Below, piece by piece: positions 1 to 6,959 of a stretch of DNA of 6,959 bases; the stretch's first letter is position 1, and each line of letters opens with the position of its first letter. The notes under the pieces were generated by a model, which did not search any database, was not told the origin of the DNA, and worked only from the letters and a program-made list of their open reading frames with translations. The stretch lies in the NCBI GenBank assembly GCA_009908925.1, contig JAAAOH010000270.1:1-6959 (forward strand), given 5' to 3'. Position numbers and translations under genes: made by a program. Origin of the DNA: Spirochaetota bacterium. Lineage in GTDB: Bacteria; Spirochaetota; Spirochaetia; DSM-27196; PWMO01.

Positions 1-1121
1 GTGGAAACATCGCGACCAAAGCAAGCGGTCCTCATGCGCTGAAACACGGCGCGGTGGATCGCTACCTCGAGGCCCTGCGCATGGTGACTACCGAGGGAGA
101 CGTGATCGCGACGGATAGGCCGCGAGAGCTCCCGGCGCGCATTCGCGACGGCGTCGAGGAAATCCGGCGGCGGGCTCTGGCGGACGAAGGGGTTCTCGAG
201 CTGCTTCGCCGGCGACGCGACATGAAGATCGCAAGCGGCTACAACCTCTTCGCCCTCCTCGAGGAAGACGCCCACCTGCGTCGGGCACGGCTGCTCGCGG
301 GCAGCGTGGGCACCCTGGGCATCGTAACCGAAGCGCGCCTTCGAACCGTCCCGGTGGAGGCCGGGCGAACGACGGTGGAGGTCTTTTTCGACACCGCGAA
401 TGCGGCTGTCGGTGCCGCCTCCCGCGCCGTCGAGCTCGGCGCAGCGGCCTGTGAGTTCCTGAACCGGGAGTGTATCCGTATCGTCCGCGAGCGACATCCG
501 GAGCTCGAGCTTCCGGAAGCAGGCTCCCTGCTGCTTCTCGAGTTCACCGGTGAGGGGCACCACGACGCGGCACGCGCCCTCTCCCGCGAGCTCGGCTCAC
601 GCGGCAGCCCGGCCCCGCGAATATCCTCCGACCCCGATGTACAGACCCGCCTCTGGGAAGTGCGAAAGCAATTGCTGTACATCGTGAAGAACCCGGGGCC
701 GGGGCGTGAGGCGCTCTCGGTGGTAAACGACGTGGGAGTGCCGCAGCGCCGCCTGCCCGAGCTGGTAACATTCGCCGAGGAACTGTTTGCGCGCCACGGC
801 CTCGAGGCGCCGATCTACGGGCATGCGGGAAGCGGGAACCTCCACATGCGCCCGGTCTTTGATCTGCGCGCCGCCGAAGTGGTACGGACTGTCGAGACAA
901 TCGCCGGTGCGATCTACGGCGAGGTAACGCGACTGGGGGGCACGATCACCGCCGAGCACGGAATGGGACCGCTTCGCGCGCCCTACCTCGAGCTGGAATG
1001 GCCGGCGGAGGCTGTGAGCTGCATGCGAGAGCTCAAGGCAGTGTTCGATCCTGACGGCACACTGAATCCCGGGGCGATGTTTCCCGCCGCGCGCCCGCCC
1101 GGCTACCGCTTCATCGGCTGA
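1..1121 (+). CDS. FAD-linked oxidoreductase, GlcD/D-lactate dehydrogenase family (5'-truncated)
   Basis: The gene enters from the left edge; the first full codon is at 3 and 372 residues are visible, so most of the N-terminal FAD-binding half and the true start are missing. An internal GTG at 54 is not the start, because conserved sequence (GNIATKASG) lies upstream of it. Visible parts: the end of the PCMH-type FAD-binding domain, including AGSVGTLGIVTEARL at visible residues 99-113, then the FAD-oxidase C-terminal domain with YGHAGSGNLH (272-281) and AEHGMG (317-322). By analogy with human D-2-hydroxyglutarate dehydrogenase, H274, H281 and E318 would bind a divalent metal and H319 would be catalytic. 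The expected reaction is oxidation of a D-2-hydroxyacid such as D-lactate or glycolate, with electrons passed to a membrane or flavoprotein acceptor; the substrate is not readable from sequence. It ends right after the usual NPGAMF motif, with no Fe-S domain. Family call firm, substrate open. Confidence 0.9.
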   Translation, partial: GNIATKASGPHALKHGAVDRYLEALRMVTTEGDVIATDRPRELPARIRDGVEEIRRRALADEGVLELLRRRRDMKIASGYNLFALLEEDAHLRRARLLAGSVGTLGIVTEARLRTVPVEAGRTTVEVFFDTANAAVGAASRAVELGAAACEFLNRECIRIVRERHPELELPEAGSLLLLEFTGEGHHDAARALSRELGSRGSPAPRISSDPDVQTRLWEVRKQLLYIVKNPGPGREALSVVNDVGVPQRRLPELVTFAEELFARHGLEAPIYGHAGSGNLHMRPVFDLRAAEVVRTVETIAGAIYGEVTRLGGTITAEHGMGPLRAPYLELEWPAEAVSCMRELKAVFDPDGTLNPGAMFPAARPPGYRFIG

Positions 1122-1122
1122 T

Positions 1123-1135
1123 CCCGCTTCGCGGG
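1123..1135 (+). other. Short GC hairpin after the oxidoreductase gene
   Basis: CCCGC and GCGGG can pair around a TTC loop two bases after the stop codon. There is no downstream T-run, so it is not a convincing intrinsic terminator. It may protect a 3' end or be chance in GC-rich DNA. Confidence 0.25.
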
Positions 1136-1150
1136 CTGACTCTCCGTTCG

Positions 1151-1179
1151 TTGCCTCCCGCCGAAGATTCCGGTAGGAT
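1151..1179 (+). promoter_or_regulatory. Candidate sigma70-type promoter of exoA
   Basis: TTGCCT (1151-1156) and TAGGAT (1174-1179) are separated by 17 bp, each matching 4 of 6 consensus positions. The predicted transcription start, 7 bases after the -10, falls on the A of the exoA ATG at 1186. The AGGA inside the -10 hexamer could instead act as a weak ribosome binding site 7 bases from the ATG, in which case transcription starts further upstream. The two readings are mutually exclusive. Confidence 0.4.
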
Positions 1180-1185
1180 GCCGAA

Positions 1186-1947
1186 ATGGCCCGCATCTAC
1201 TCCTGGAATGTAAACGGCATCCGTGCCGCGGCCCGCAAGGGCTTCTTCGACGTACTGACCAACTCCAACGCCGACATCTTCTGCGTGCAGGAGACCAAAG
1301 CGCAGCCCGACCAGCTGAGCGAGGACTTCATAGCCCCCGACGGATATCACAGCTACTGGAGCTCAGCGGAGCGCAAGGGCTACAGCGGCGTTGCGGTATT
1401 CACTCGGACCGAGCCGCTCTCGGTCTCGAGGATGGAGATCCCGCGCTTCGACAGCGAGGGCCGTGCGCTCGTCCTCGAATACCCGGATTTCACCCTCATC
1501 GGGGCGTACTTCCCCAACAGTCAGGAAGGCGGCCGGCGCCTCGACTACAAGCTCGACTTCTGCGACAGCATGCGTGGAATCTGCGACGAGCTCGACACCG
1601 CCGGCAAACACATCGTGCTCTGCGGCGACTTCAACATCGCCCATAAGCCCATCGACCTCGCGAACCCGAAGCAGAACGAGAAGAACGCCGGCTACCTGCC
1701 GGAGGAGCGTGAGTGGATGGAGACGTTCACCGGCGCCGGCTATCTCGATACCTTCCGCATGTTCAACTCCGAGCCCGGCCACTACAGCTGGTGGACATAC
1801 CGGGCCAACGCGCGGGCACGGAACATCGGATGGCGTATCGACTATCACTGCGTCAACGGCGCTGCAGCTTCCCGAGTCAAGAGCGCCGGCATCCTGCCGG
1901 AGATCTACGGATCGGATCACTGTCCGGTCGTCCTCGAGCTCGAATAG
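1186..1947 (+). CDS. exoA: Exodeoxyribonuclease III / AP endonuclease (ExoA/Xth family)
   Basis: This 253-residue protein is full length for the family (about 250-270) and covers one endonuclease/exonuclease/phosphatase domain. Its role is base excision repair: it cuts 5' of abasic sites and removes 3' blocking groups, using Mg2+. The active-site residues appear in order: N8 (WNVNG), E36 (QETK), Y108 (AYFPN), D148 and N150 (GDFN), D219 (WRIDYH) and the terminal D244-H245 pair (GSDH). The YSWNVNGIRAA opening and the GWRIDYH stretch place it with the Xth/ExoA group rather than sphingomyelinase-like members of the fold. The ATG at 1186 is chosen because conserved sequence begins three residues in. 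No strong Shine-Dalgarno is visible; only AGGA at 1175-1178. It lies 64 bp after the oxidoreductase, with a promoter-like sequence between, so it is probably an independent unit. Confidence 0.96.
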   Translation: MARIYSWNVNGIRAAARKGFFDVLTNSNADIFCVQETKAQPDQLSEDFIAPDGYHSYWSSAERKGYSGVAVFTRTEPLSVSRMEIPRFDSEGRALVLEYPDFTLIGAYFPNSQEGGRRLDYKLDFCDSMRGICDELDTAGKHIVLCGDFNIAHKPIDLANPKQNEKNAGYLPEEREWMETFTGAGYLDTFRMFNSEPGHYSWWTYRANARARNIGWRIDYHCVNGAAASRVKSAGILPEIYGSDHCPVVLELE

Positions 1948-2021
1948 TCTGATCAGAGGCGACCACATGCGCCCGGACGCCCCCGAACGAGCAAAACACC
2001 CGGATATCTACTCATGTTTCC

Positions 2022-2049
2022 TTTACCGTTCGAGGGTCCAAGGTATTAT
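2022..2049 (+). promoter_or_regulatory. Sigma70-type promoter of the LON-domain gene
   Basis: TTTACC (2022-2027), a 16-bp spacer and TATTAT (2044-2049, 5 of 6 consensus matches) lie in the exoA-LON gap. The predicted transcription start near 2056 gives a leader of about 33 nt that still contains the GGAGG ribosome binding site. The position also argues against the longer reading frame starting at 2014, which would begin upstream of this transcription start. Confidence 0.6.
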
Positions 2050-2073
2050 CTTAGGCCCGACGATATCGGCTGT

Positions 2074-2078
2074 GGAGG
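2074..2078 (+). promoter_or_regulatory. Ribosome binding site that fixes the LON-domain start
   Basis: GGAGG lies 10 bases before the ATG at 2089. The alternative in-frame ATG at 2014 has no comparable site upstream, so this decides the start. Confidence 0.75.
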
Positions 2079-2088
2079 CTATTCTCGC

Positions 2089-2733
2089 ATGGAACAGCAA
2101 CGGATTCCGCTATTTCCCCTCGGCGTGGTGCTTCTTCCCCGCATGCCGTTGCCCCTGCACATCTTCGAAGAGCGCTACAAGGAGATGGTCGCCCGCTGCA
2201 TCGATGAGAACATTCCCTTCGGGGTGGTGTACGCCTCCGGTTCACGGCTGCAATCGACCGGATGCACCGCGCGGGTGGAGCGGGTTATCGAGGAGTACGA
2301 CGACGGTCGCTCCGACATCCTCACCCTCGGAGAGCGCCGCTTCCACATCGACGAGATGCTCGAGAAGCGCTCCTACATGGAGGCCGAGGTCTCATACTTC
2401 GACGATGACGGGATGGACGGCGCCCGCGAGCGCATCGGGGAGCTCGCTCAGACGGCGGTCGAGCGCCTCGAGACGCTCGGCGACCTCAGCGGACACGAGA
2501 TCGAGCGGGATCCGCTCGAGAGTCTCGACCCGCAGAGCCTTTCGTTCATCATCGGCGCCTCCGGCGTGTTCACGCTCGAAGACAGGCAAAGCTTTCTCGA
2601 CATGCGCTCCACGGAGGAGCGTCTTCGCGAGGAAGTCGGCAGACTCGAGCAGAGCATCGCCCAGCGGGAGATGATTCGCGATGCCCGGCAGACGCTGGGC
2701 CTCAAGGGCGATCTCTCGCATCTTCTGAACTGA
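2089..2733 (+). CDS. Stand-alone LON substrate-binding (N-terminal) domain protein
   Basis: With the ATG at 2089 this is a 214-residue protein. The opening (IPLFPLGVVLLPRMPLPLHI, then FEERYKEMV) is the signature start of the LON substrate-binding domain found at the N terminus of Lon protease. The domain fills the N-terminal half to two thirds, with the usual later LTLGERRF motif; a charged helical C-terminal segment (about residues 165-200) ends in GDLSHLLN. There is no AAA+ module and no Ser-Lys protease domain, so it cannot be Lon itself. Stand-alone versions are widespread and of unsettled function; substrate recognition or delivery to a protease is the usual proposal, not shown here. No signal peptide or membrane segment is visible, so it should be cytoplasmic. 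It has its own promoter, and the next gene's promoter begins at the base after its stop. Confidence 0.88.
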   Translation: MEQQRIPLFPLGVVLLPRMPLPLHIFEERYKEMVARCIDENIPFGVVYASGSRLQSTGCTARVERVIEEYDDGRSDILTLGERRFHIDEMLEKRSYMEAEVSYFDDDGMDGARERIGELAQTAVERLETLGDLSGHEIERDPLESLDPQSLSFIIGASGVFTLEDRQSFLDMRSTEERLREEVGRLEQSIAQREMIRDARQTLGLKGDLSHLLN

Positions 2734-2763
2734 TTGACAACGCCGCATCCCCTTGCCTAGAAT
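2734..2763 (+). promoter_or_regulatory. Strong sigma70-type promoter of the coiled-coil/rarA unit
   Basis: A perfect TTGACA (2734-2739) starts directly after the LON-gene stop codon, followed by an 18-bp spacer and TAGAAT (2758-2763, 5 of 6 matches). The predicted start near 2770 gives a leader of about 20 nt containing GGGGGA (2776-2781), which fits a ribosome binding site 8 bases before the ATG at 2790. This is the best promoter match in the window. Confidence 0.75.
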
Positions 2764-2789
2764 CCTATAGACGGCGGGGGACGCGAACC

Positions 2790-3914
2790 ATGAGTGAATA
2801 CCAGAAACAGATTACCGAGCTCGACCGATCCATTTCGGAACGTGAAGCCCATATGGGCACGCTGCAGGCAACGATCGGCCGTTACGTGCGCGAGCATCGC
2901 AGCGACCTCGTGGAGCAACGGCGCCTTCGCACAAAGGTAAAAGAGGCAGACGCCCGGCAGAAGGAGTTCGATGAGGCATCGGCGCAGGCGGCGAAGCTCG
3001 AACATCTGCAGAATCGCCGCCAGGAGCTCCAGGAGCAGATCACCGACGCCCAGGCCGAGGTCGACAGGATGTCGGAGGAGATCAAGCCCCTCTGCCAGGA
3101 CGTCGGCAAAGCGGCGTTCAAGACCTATCGGGAGAATCCGTTTGTTGATCCGGCTATCGAGGAAATCTTCACGTCCCTGCTCGAGCACGAGGAGGAGCTC
3201 ACGGAGCTCGACCGGCAGATCGGCGATCAGGAGTCGGAGCTCGCCCAGCGCTCGGCCGTGGCGAAGCTCATGTCCCGTGGCCGACTTGCGTTCCTCAAGG
3301 GCAAGAAGTCCGCACGGGAGAACGCGCTGCCCAGACTCTACCGCGAGACGGGTGAGGCGGTATGTGCGACCAATTTCATAACACGGGTCGAGGATCCGAG
3401 CCTCTCGGCGGCTGCCAAACCCTACTTCCGGAAACGGGCGGAGATAGAGGACCTCGAGCAGCATATTCAGTCGCTCGATGACGAGAAGCGTTCAGTCGGT
3501 GCCGAGCTCGCCGAGCTCACCGGCAATGTCGGGGCGGAGCGCCGCCTCAAAAAGGCCAGAGAAACCGCCGAAAACGAGCTCCGCGCGATAGACCGCGAGA
3601 TCGGGGAGAAGGCCGCCTCCGGGATCGACGGCGACCCGGACCTTCCCGATGAGGTGCGCACGGCGGTCGACGAGCTGAAAACCGCCGAGGAGGCGCAGAA
3701 CACCGAGCGCGACCGTCTGCGCCGGCTGAGAGCGGCCGTGGAGCTCGAAGATGTGACCGAATCGATACCGAAAATAGAGCAGCAGATAAGCCGACAGGAG
3801 CAGGACATCGCCGAGCGCCAGAAGCATCTCGAGGAGCTGAAGCAGCAGCTGGAAAACGCCGAGGCCGAGAAGCGACGCCTCGAGAAGGCGCGTGGGCCGG
3901 CGGAGAACCTGTAG
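2790..3914 (+). CDS. Coiled-coil protein of unknown function
   Basis: I do not recognise a named family. The 374-residue protein is very rich in Glu, Arg, Lys, Gln, Leu and Ala. Two long heptad-like stretches, roughly residues 1-100 and 212-370, look like coiled coils. They flank a less regular middle (about 100-210) containing AAFKTYRENPFVDPAIEEIF and a basic patch around residues 159-180 (MSRGRLAFLKGKK). The only two cysteines seen, C102 and C192, are both in this middle part. There is no signal peptide, membrane span or Walker motif, so it is not an SMC/Rad50-type ATPase; a cytoplasmic antiparallel coiled-coil scaffold is the simplest reading. The start is supported by a promoter and a G-rich ribosome binding site just upstream. 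The stop lies 17 bp before rarA with no terminator between, so the two are probably co-transcribed and may act together; that is inference from position only. Confidence 0.82.
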   Translation: MSEYQKQITELDRSISEREAHMGTLQATIGRYVREHRSDLVEQRRLRTKVKEADARQKEFDEASAQAAKLEHLQNRRQELQEQITDAQAEVDRMSEEIKPLCQDVGKAAFKTYRENPFVDPAIEEIFTSLLEHEEELTELDRQIGDQESELAQRSAVAKLMSRGRLAFLKGKKSARENALPRLYRETGEAVCATNFITRVEDPSLSAAAKPYFRKRAEIEDLEQHIQSLDDEKRSVGAELAELTGNVGAERRLKKARETAENELRAIDREIGEKAASGIDGDPDLPDEVRTAVDELKTAEEAQNTERDRLRRLRAAVELEDVTESIPKIEQQISRQEQDIAERQKHLEELKQQLENAEAEKRRLEKARGPAENL

Positions 3915-3931
3915 GCCGACGTGGCGACAGC

Positions 3932-6225
<2,294 letters not shown>

Positions 6226-6229
<4 letters not shown>

Positions 6230-6255
6230 CGGCGGCCGCACCTTCGTAGTAAGTT
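6226..6255 (+). promoter_or_regulatory. Weak promoter-like element at the rarA stop
   Basis: TTGACG (6226-6231) overlaps the rarA stop codon, and TAAGTT (6250-6255) follows after 18 bp. The -10 matches only 3 of 6 positions. It could be an upstream promoter of the tRNA cluster, but chance is likely. Confidence 0.2.
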
Positions 6256-6283
6256 ACCGCGGGCATCGACAGGAACGTCCGTA

Positions 6284-6312
6284 TTGACAAAACTGCCCGG
6301 AGTGGGCATCCT
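6284..6312 (+). promoter_or_regulatory. Candidate promoter of the tRNA cluster
   Basis: A perfect TTGACA (6284-6289) lies 17 bp before CATCCT (6307-6312), a poor -10 with 3 of 6 matches. The spacing to tRNA-His is right: the predicted start near 6319 leaves about 10 nt of leader. The -35 and geometry are good, the -10 doubtful. Confidence 0.45.
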
Positions 6313-6328
6313 TCGTGCTCACGAGCGC

Positions 6329-6401
6329 GGTGGATGTAGTTCAATGGTAGAGCACCAGATTGTGGTTCTGGTTGTTGCGGGTTCGAGTCCCGTCATCCAC
6401 C
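6329..6401 (+). tRNA. tRNA-His (anticodon GTG)
   Basis: The acceptor stem GTGGATG (6330-6336) pairs fully with CATCCAC (6394-6400). G6329 lies opposite C6401, giving the extra G-1:C73 pair that marks histidine tRNA and is needed by histidyl-tRNA synthetase. The anticodon stem CCAGA/TCTGG (6355-6359/6367-6371) encloses GTG at 6362-6364. The T arm contains GTTCGAGTC. CCA is not encoded; CTC follows position 73. Confidence 0.97.
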
Positions 6402-6460
6402 CTCGAGCTGCGGGTTCTGGAAACGCTCATGCTTTTCTGGTACGCTCTATCCGCAGTTGT

Positions 6461-6466
6461 TTGACA
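6461..6466 (+). promoter_or_regulatory. Possible -35 element upstream of tRNA-Arg
   Basis: A perfect TTGACA stands 34 bases before the tRNA-Arg 5' end, the right distance for a promoter. No acceptable -10 is found 16-19 bp downstream, where the sequence instead forms a GC hairpin (6473-6491). It may be a remnant or fortuitous. Confidence 0.25.
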
Positions 6467-6472
6467 TACGTA

Positions 6473-6491
6473 GTGCCCTCTCGCAGGGCAC
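6473..6491 (+). other. Perfect 7-bp hairpin before tRNA-Arg
   Basis: GTGCCCT (6473-6479) and AGGGCAC (6485-6491) pair perfectly around a 5-nt loop, ending 8 bases before the tRNA-Arg 5' end. There is no T-run after it. It could be a processing signal in a His-Arg precursor. Confidence 0.5.
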
Positions 6492-6499
6492 CGAGACGT

Positions 6500-6573
<74 letters not shown>

Positions 6574-6583
6574 TAAAGACCGT

Positions 6584-6656
6584 GGGCCGTTAGCTCAGCT
6601 GGTAGAGCAGCAGACTCTTAATCTGCGGGTCAGAGGTTCGATCCCTCTACGGCTCA
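6584..6656 (+). tRNA. tRNA-Lys (anticodon CTT)
   Basis: The acceptor stem GGGCCGT (6584-6590) pairs with ACGGCTC (6649-6655), with one G:T pair; A6656 is the discriminator. The anticodon stem GCAGA/TCTGC (6610-6614/6622-6626) encloses loop CTCTTAA with anticodon CTT (6617-6619), specific for AAG. CCT follows, so CCA is not encoded. AAG-specific lysine tRNA fits a GC-rich genome; a TTT lysine tRNA should exist elsewhere. Confidence 0.96.
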
Positions 6657-6660
6657 CCTA

Positions 6661-6686
6661 TGGCATCCCGCAGGAGCGGAATGCCA
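6661..6686 (+). terminator. Possible terminator hairpin after tRNA-Lys
   Basis: TGGCAT (6661-6666) pairs with ATGCCA (6681-6686); a one-base mismatch and a 4-bp inner stem CCGC/GCGG enclose an AGGA loop. ATTATT follows, which is AT-rich but not a T-run. It sits between tRNA-Lys and the promoter-like sequence before tRNA-Leu, a sensible place for a weak terminator. Confidence 0.4.
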
Positions 6687-6690
6687 ATTA

Positions 6691-6719
6691 TTGACGCACT
6701 ACGCGTCCTCGTATAGGAT
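6691..6719 (+). promoter_or_regulatory. Candidate promoter abutting tRNA-Leu
   Basis: TTGACG (6691-6696, 5 of 6 matches), a 17-bp spacer and TAGGAT (6714-6719, 4 of 6) form a good promoter match. The -10 ends only 4 bases before the mature tRNA-Leu 5' end at 6724. An overlapping TATAGG (6712-6717) with a 15-bp spacer would put the start exactly at 6724. Either way little or no 5' leader is possible. Confidence 0.5.
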
Positions 6720-6723
6720 ACGG

Positions 6724-6805
6724 GCGAGAGTGGTGGAATTGGTAGACACGCCAGATTTAGGATCTGGTACCTTCGGGTGTAAGGGTTCAAGTCCCTTCTC
6801 TCGCA
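6724..6805 (+). tRNA. tRNA-Leu (anticodon TAG)
   Basis: The acceptor stem GCGAGAG (6724-6730) pairs perfectly with CTCTCGC (6798-6804); A6805 is the discriminator. The anticodon stem CCAGA/TCTGG (6751-6755/6763-6767) holds loop TTTAGGA with anticodon TAG (6758-6760), reading CUA and other CUN codons. The long variable arm (around 6768-6780) marks a class II tRNA, as expected for leucine. CCA is not encoded. Confidence 0.97.
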
Positions 6806-6841
6806 ACACCACTCGAACCGACGCACGGGCGTTGCAGAGTA

Positions 6842-6860
6842 GGTCGGAGGGTCTCCGACC
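6842..6860 (+). other. Perfect 8-bp hairpin between tRNA-Leu and tRNA-Gly
   Basis: GGTCGGAG (6842-6849) pairs perfectly with CTCCGACC (6853-6860) around a 3-nt GGT loop. No T-run follows, so intrinsic termination is unlikely; a processing or spacer structure in a tRNA precursor is possible. Confidence 0.5.
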
Positions 6861-6870
6861 GGTGTATCGC

Positions 6871-6942
6871 GCGGGAGTAGCTCAGGGGTAGAGCGCCACC
6901 TTGCCAAGGTGGATGTCGCGGGTTCAAATCCCGTCTCCCGCT
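6871..6942 (+). tRNA. tRNA-Gly (anticodon GCC)
   Basis: The acceptor stem GCGGGAG (6871-6877) pairs perfectly with CTCCCGC (6935-6941); T6942 is the discriminator, usual for bacterial glycine tRNA. The anticodon stem CCACC/GGTGG (6896-6900/6908-6912) encloses TTGCCAA with anticodon GCC (6903-6905), reading GGC and GGU. TCT follows, so CCA is not encoded. Only 17 bases remain to the window edge, so whether the cluster goes on is unknown. Confidence 0.97.
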
Positions 6943-6959
6943 TCTTTATCGAGGGCGAT

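Noticed and set aside
1948..1957. The 10-bp palindrome TCTGATCAGA right after exoA
   Set aside because: It has no loop for a hairpin and no T-run, and a single short palindrome is not evidence of an operator.
2014..2088. A longer start for the LON-domain protein at ATG 2014
   Set aside because: The added 25 residues are unlike the family, lie across the likely promoter and have no ribosome binding site; ATG 2089 has GGAGG.
1391..2674. A 427-codon open frame on the + strand across the exoA end, the gap and the LON-domain gene
   Set aside because: It is Ser/Arg/Thr-rich shadow translation overlapping two well-supported genes in other frames and the promoter between them.
6402..6460. A tRNA-like fragment after tRNA-His (GGGTTCTGG resembling part of the tRNA)
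   Set aside because: The match is only a few bases and no acceptor or anticodon arm can be built.

Overview
The window is a GC-rich stretch of bacterial chromosome with ordinary housekeeping content, all on the + strand. It holds one 5'-truncated gene, four complete protein genes and five tRNA genes. I see no mobile element, integrase, CRISPR array or rRNA. The coding style and the tRNAs without encoded CCA are consistent with a GC-rich free-living bacterium. A spirochaete is my best guess, from general resemblance only, and it is not proven by anything here.

Layout. Positions 1-1121 hold the last 372 codons of a GlcD/Dld-type FAD-linked oxidoreductase. Positions 1186-1947 hold exoA, an exodeoxyribonuclease III / AP endonuclease. 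A 141-bp gap follows with a good sigma70-like promoter. Positions 2089-2733 encode a stand-alone LON substrate-binding-domain protein, with its start moved downstream to a GGAGG-preceded ATG. A near-consensus promoter (TTGACA-N18-TAGAAT) begins at the base after its stop codon and drives 2790-3914, a 374-residue coiled-coil protein of unknown function. Only 17 bp later, 3932-6229 encodes a RarA/MgsA AAA+ ATPase that is over 300 residues longer than E. coli RarA. The extra part resembles a degenerate class I methyltransferase fold, followed by a Gly/Ala/Ser/Thr linker built from a 24-bp tandem repeat and a helical tail. Positions 6329-6942 hold a tRNA cluster: His(GUG), Arg(UCG), Lys(CUU), Leu(UAG), Gly(GCC).

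How they fit together. ExoA works on abasic and 3'-blocked DNA. RarA acts at stalled forks and gapped DNA. The coiled-coil gene and rarA look like one transcription unit, which makes the coiled-coil protein a candidate RarA partner. The LON-domain protein has its own promoter and may be read through into that unit. The tRNA cluster has its own promoter-like elements and short hairpins between some of its genes.

The most interesting items are the RarA-pseudomethyltransferase fusion with a possible N-terminal sliding-clamp motif, its pairing with the coiled-coil gene, and two promoters so close to their genes that exoA mRNA and tRNA-Leu could be leaderless. I found nothing that clearly amounts to a new multi-gene system.
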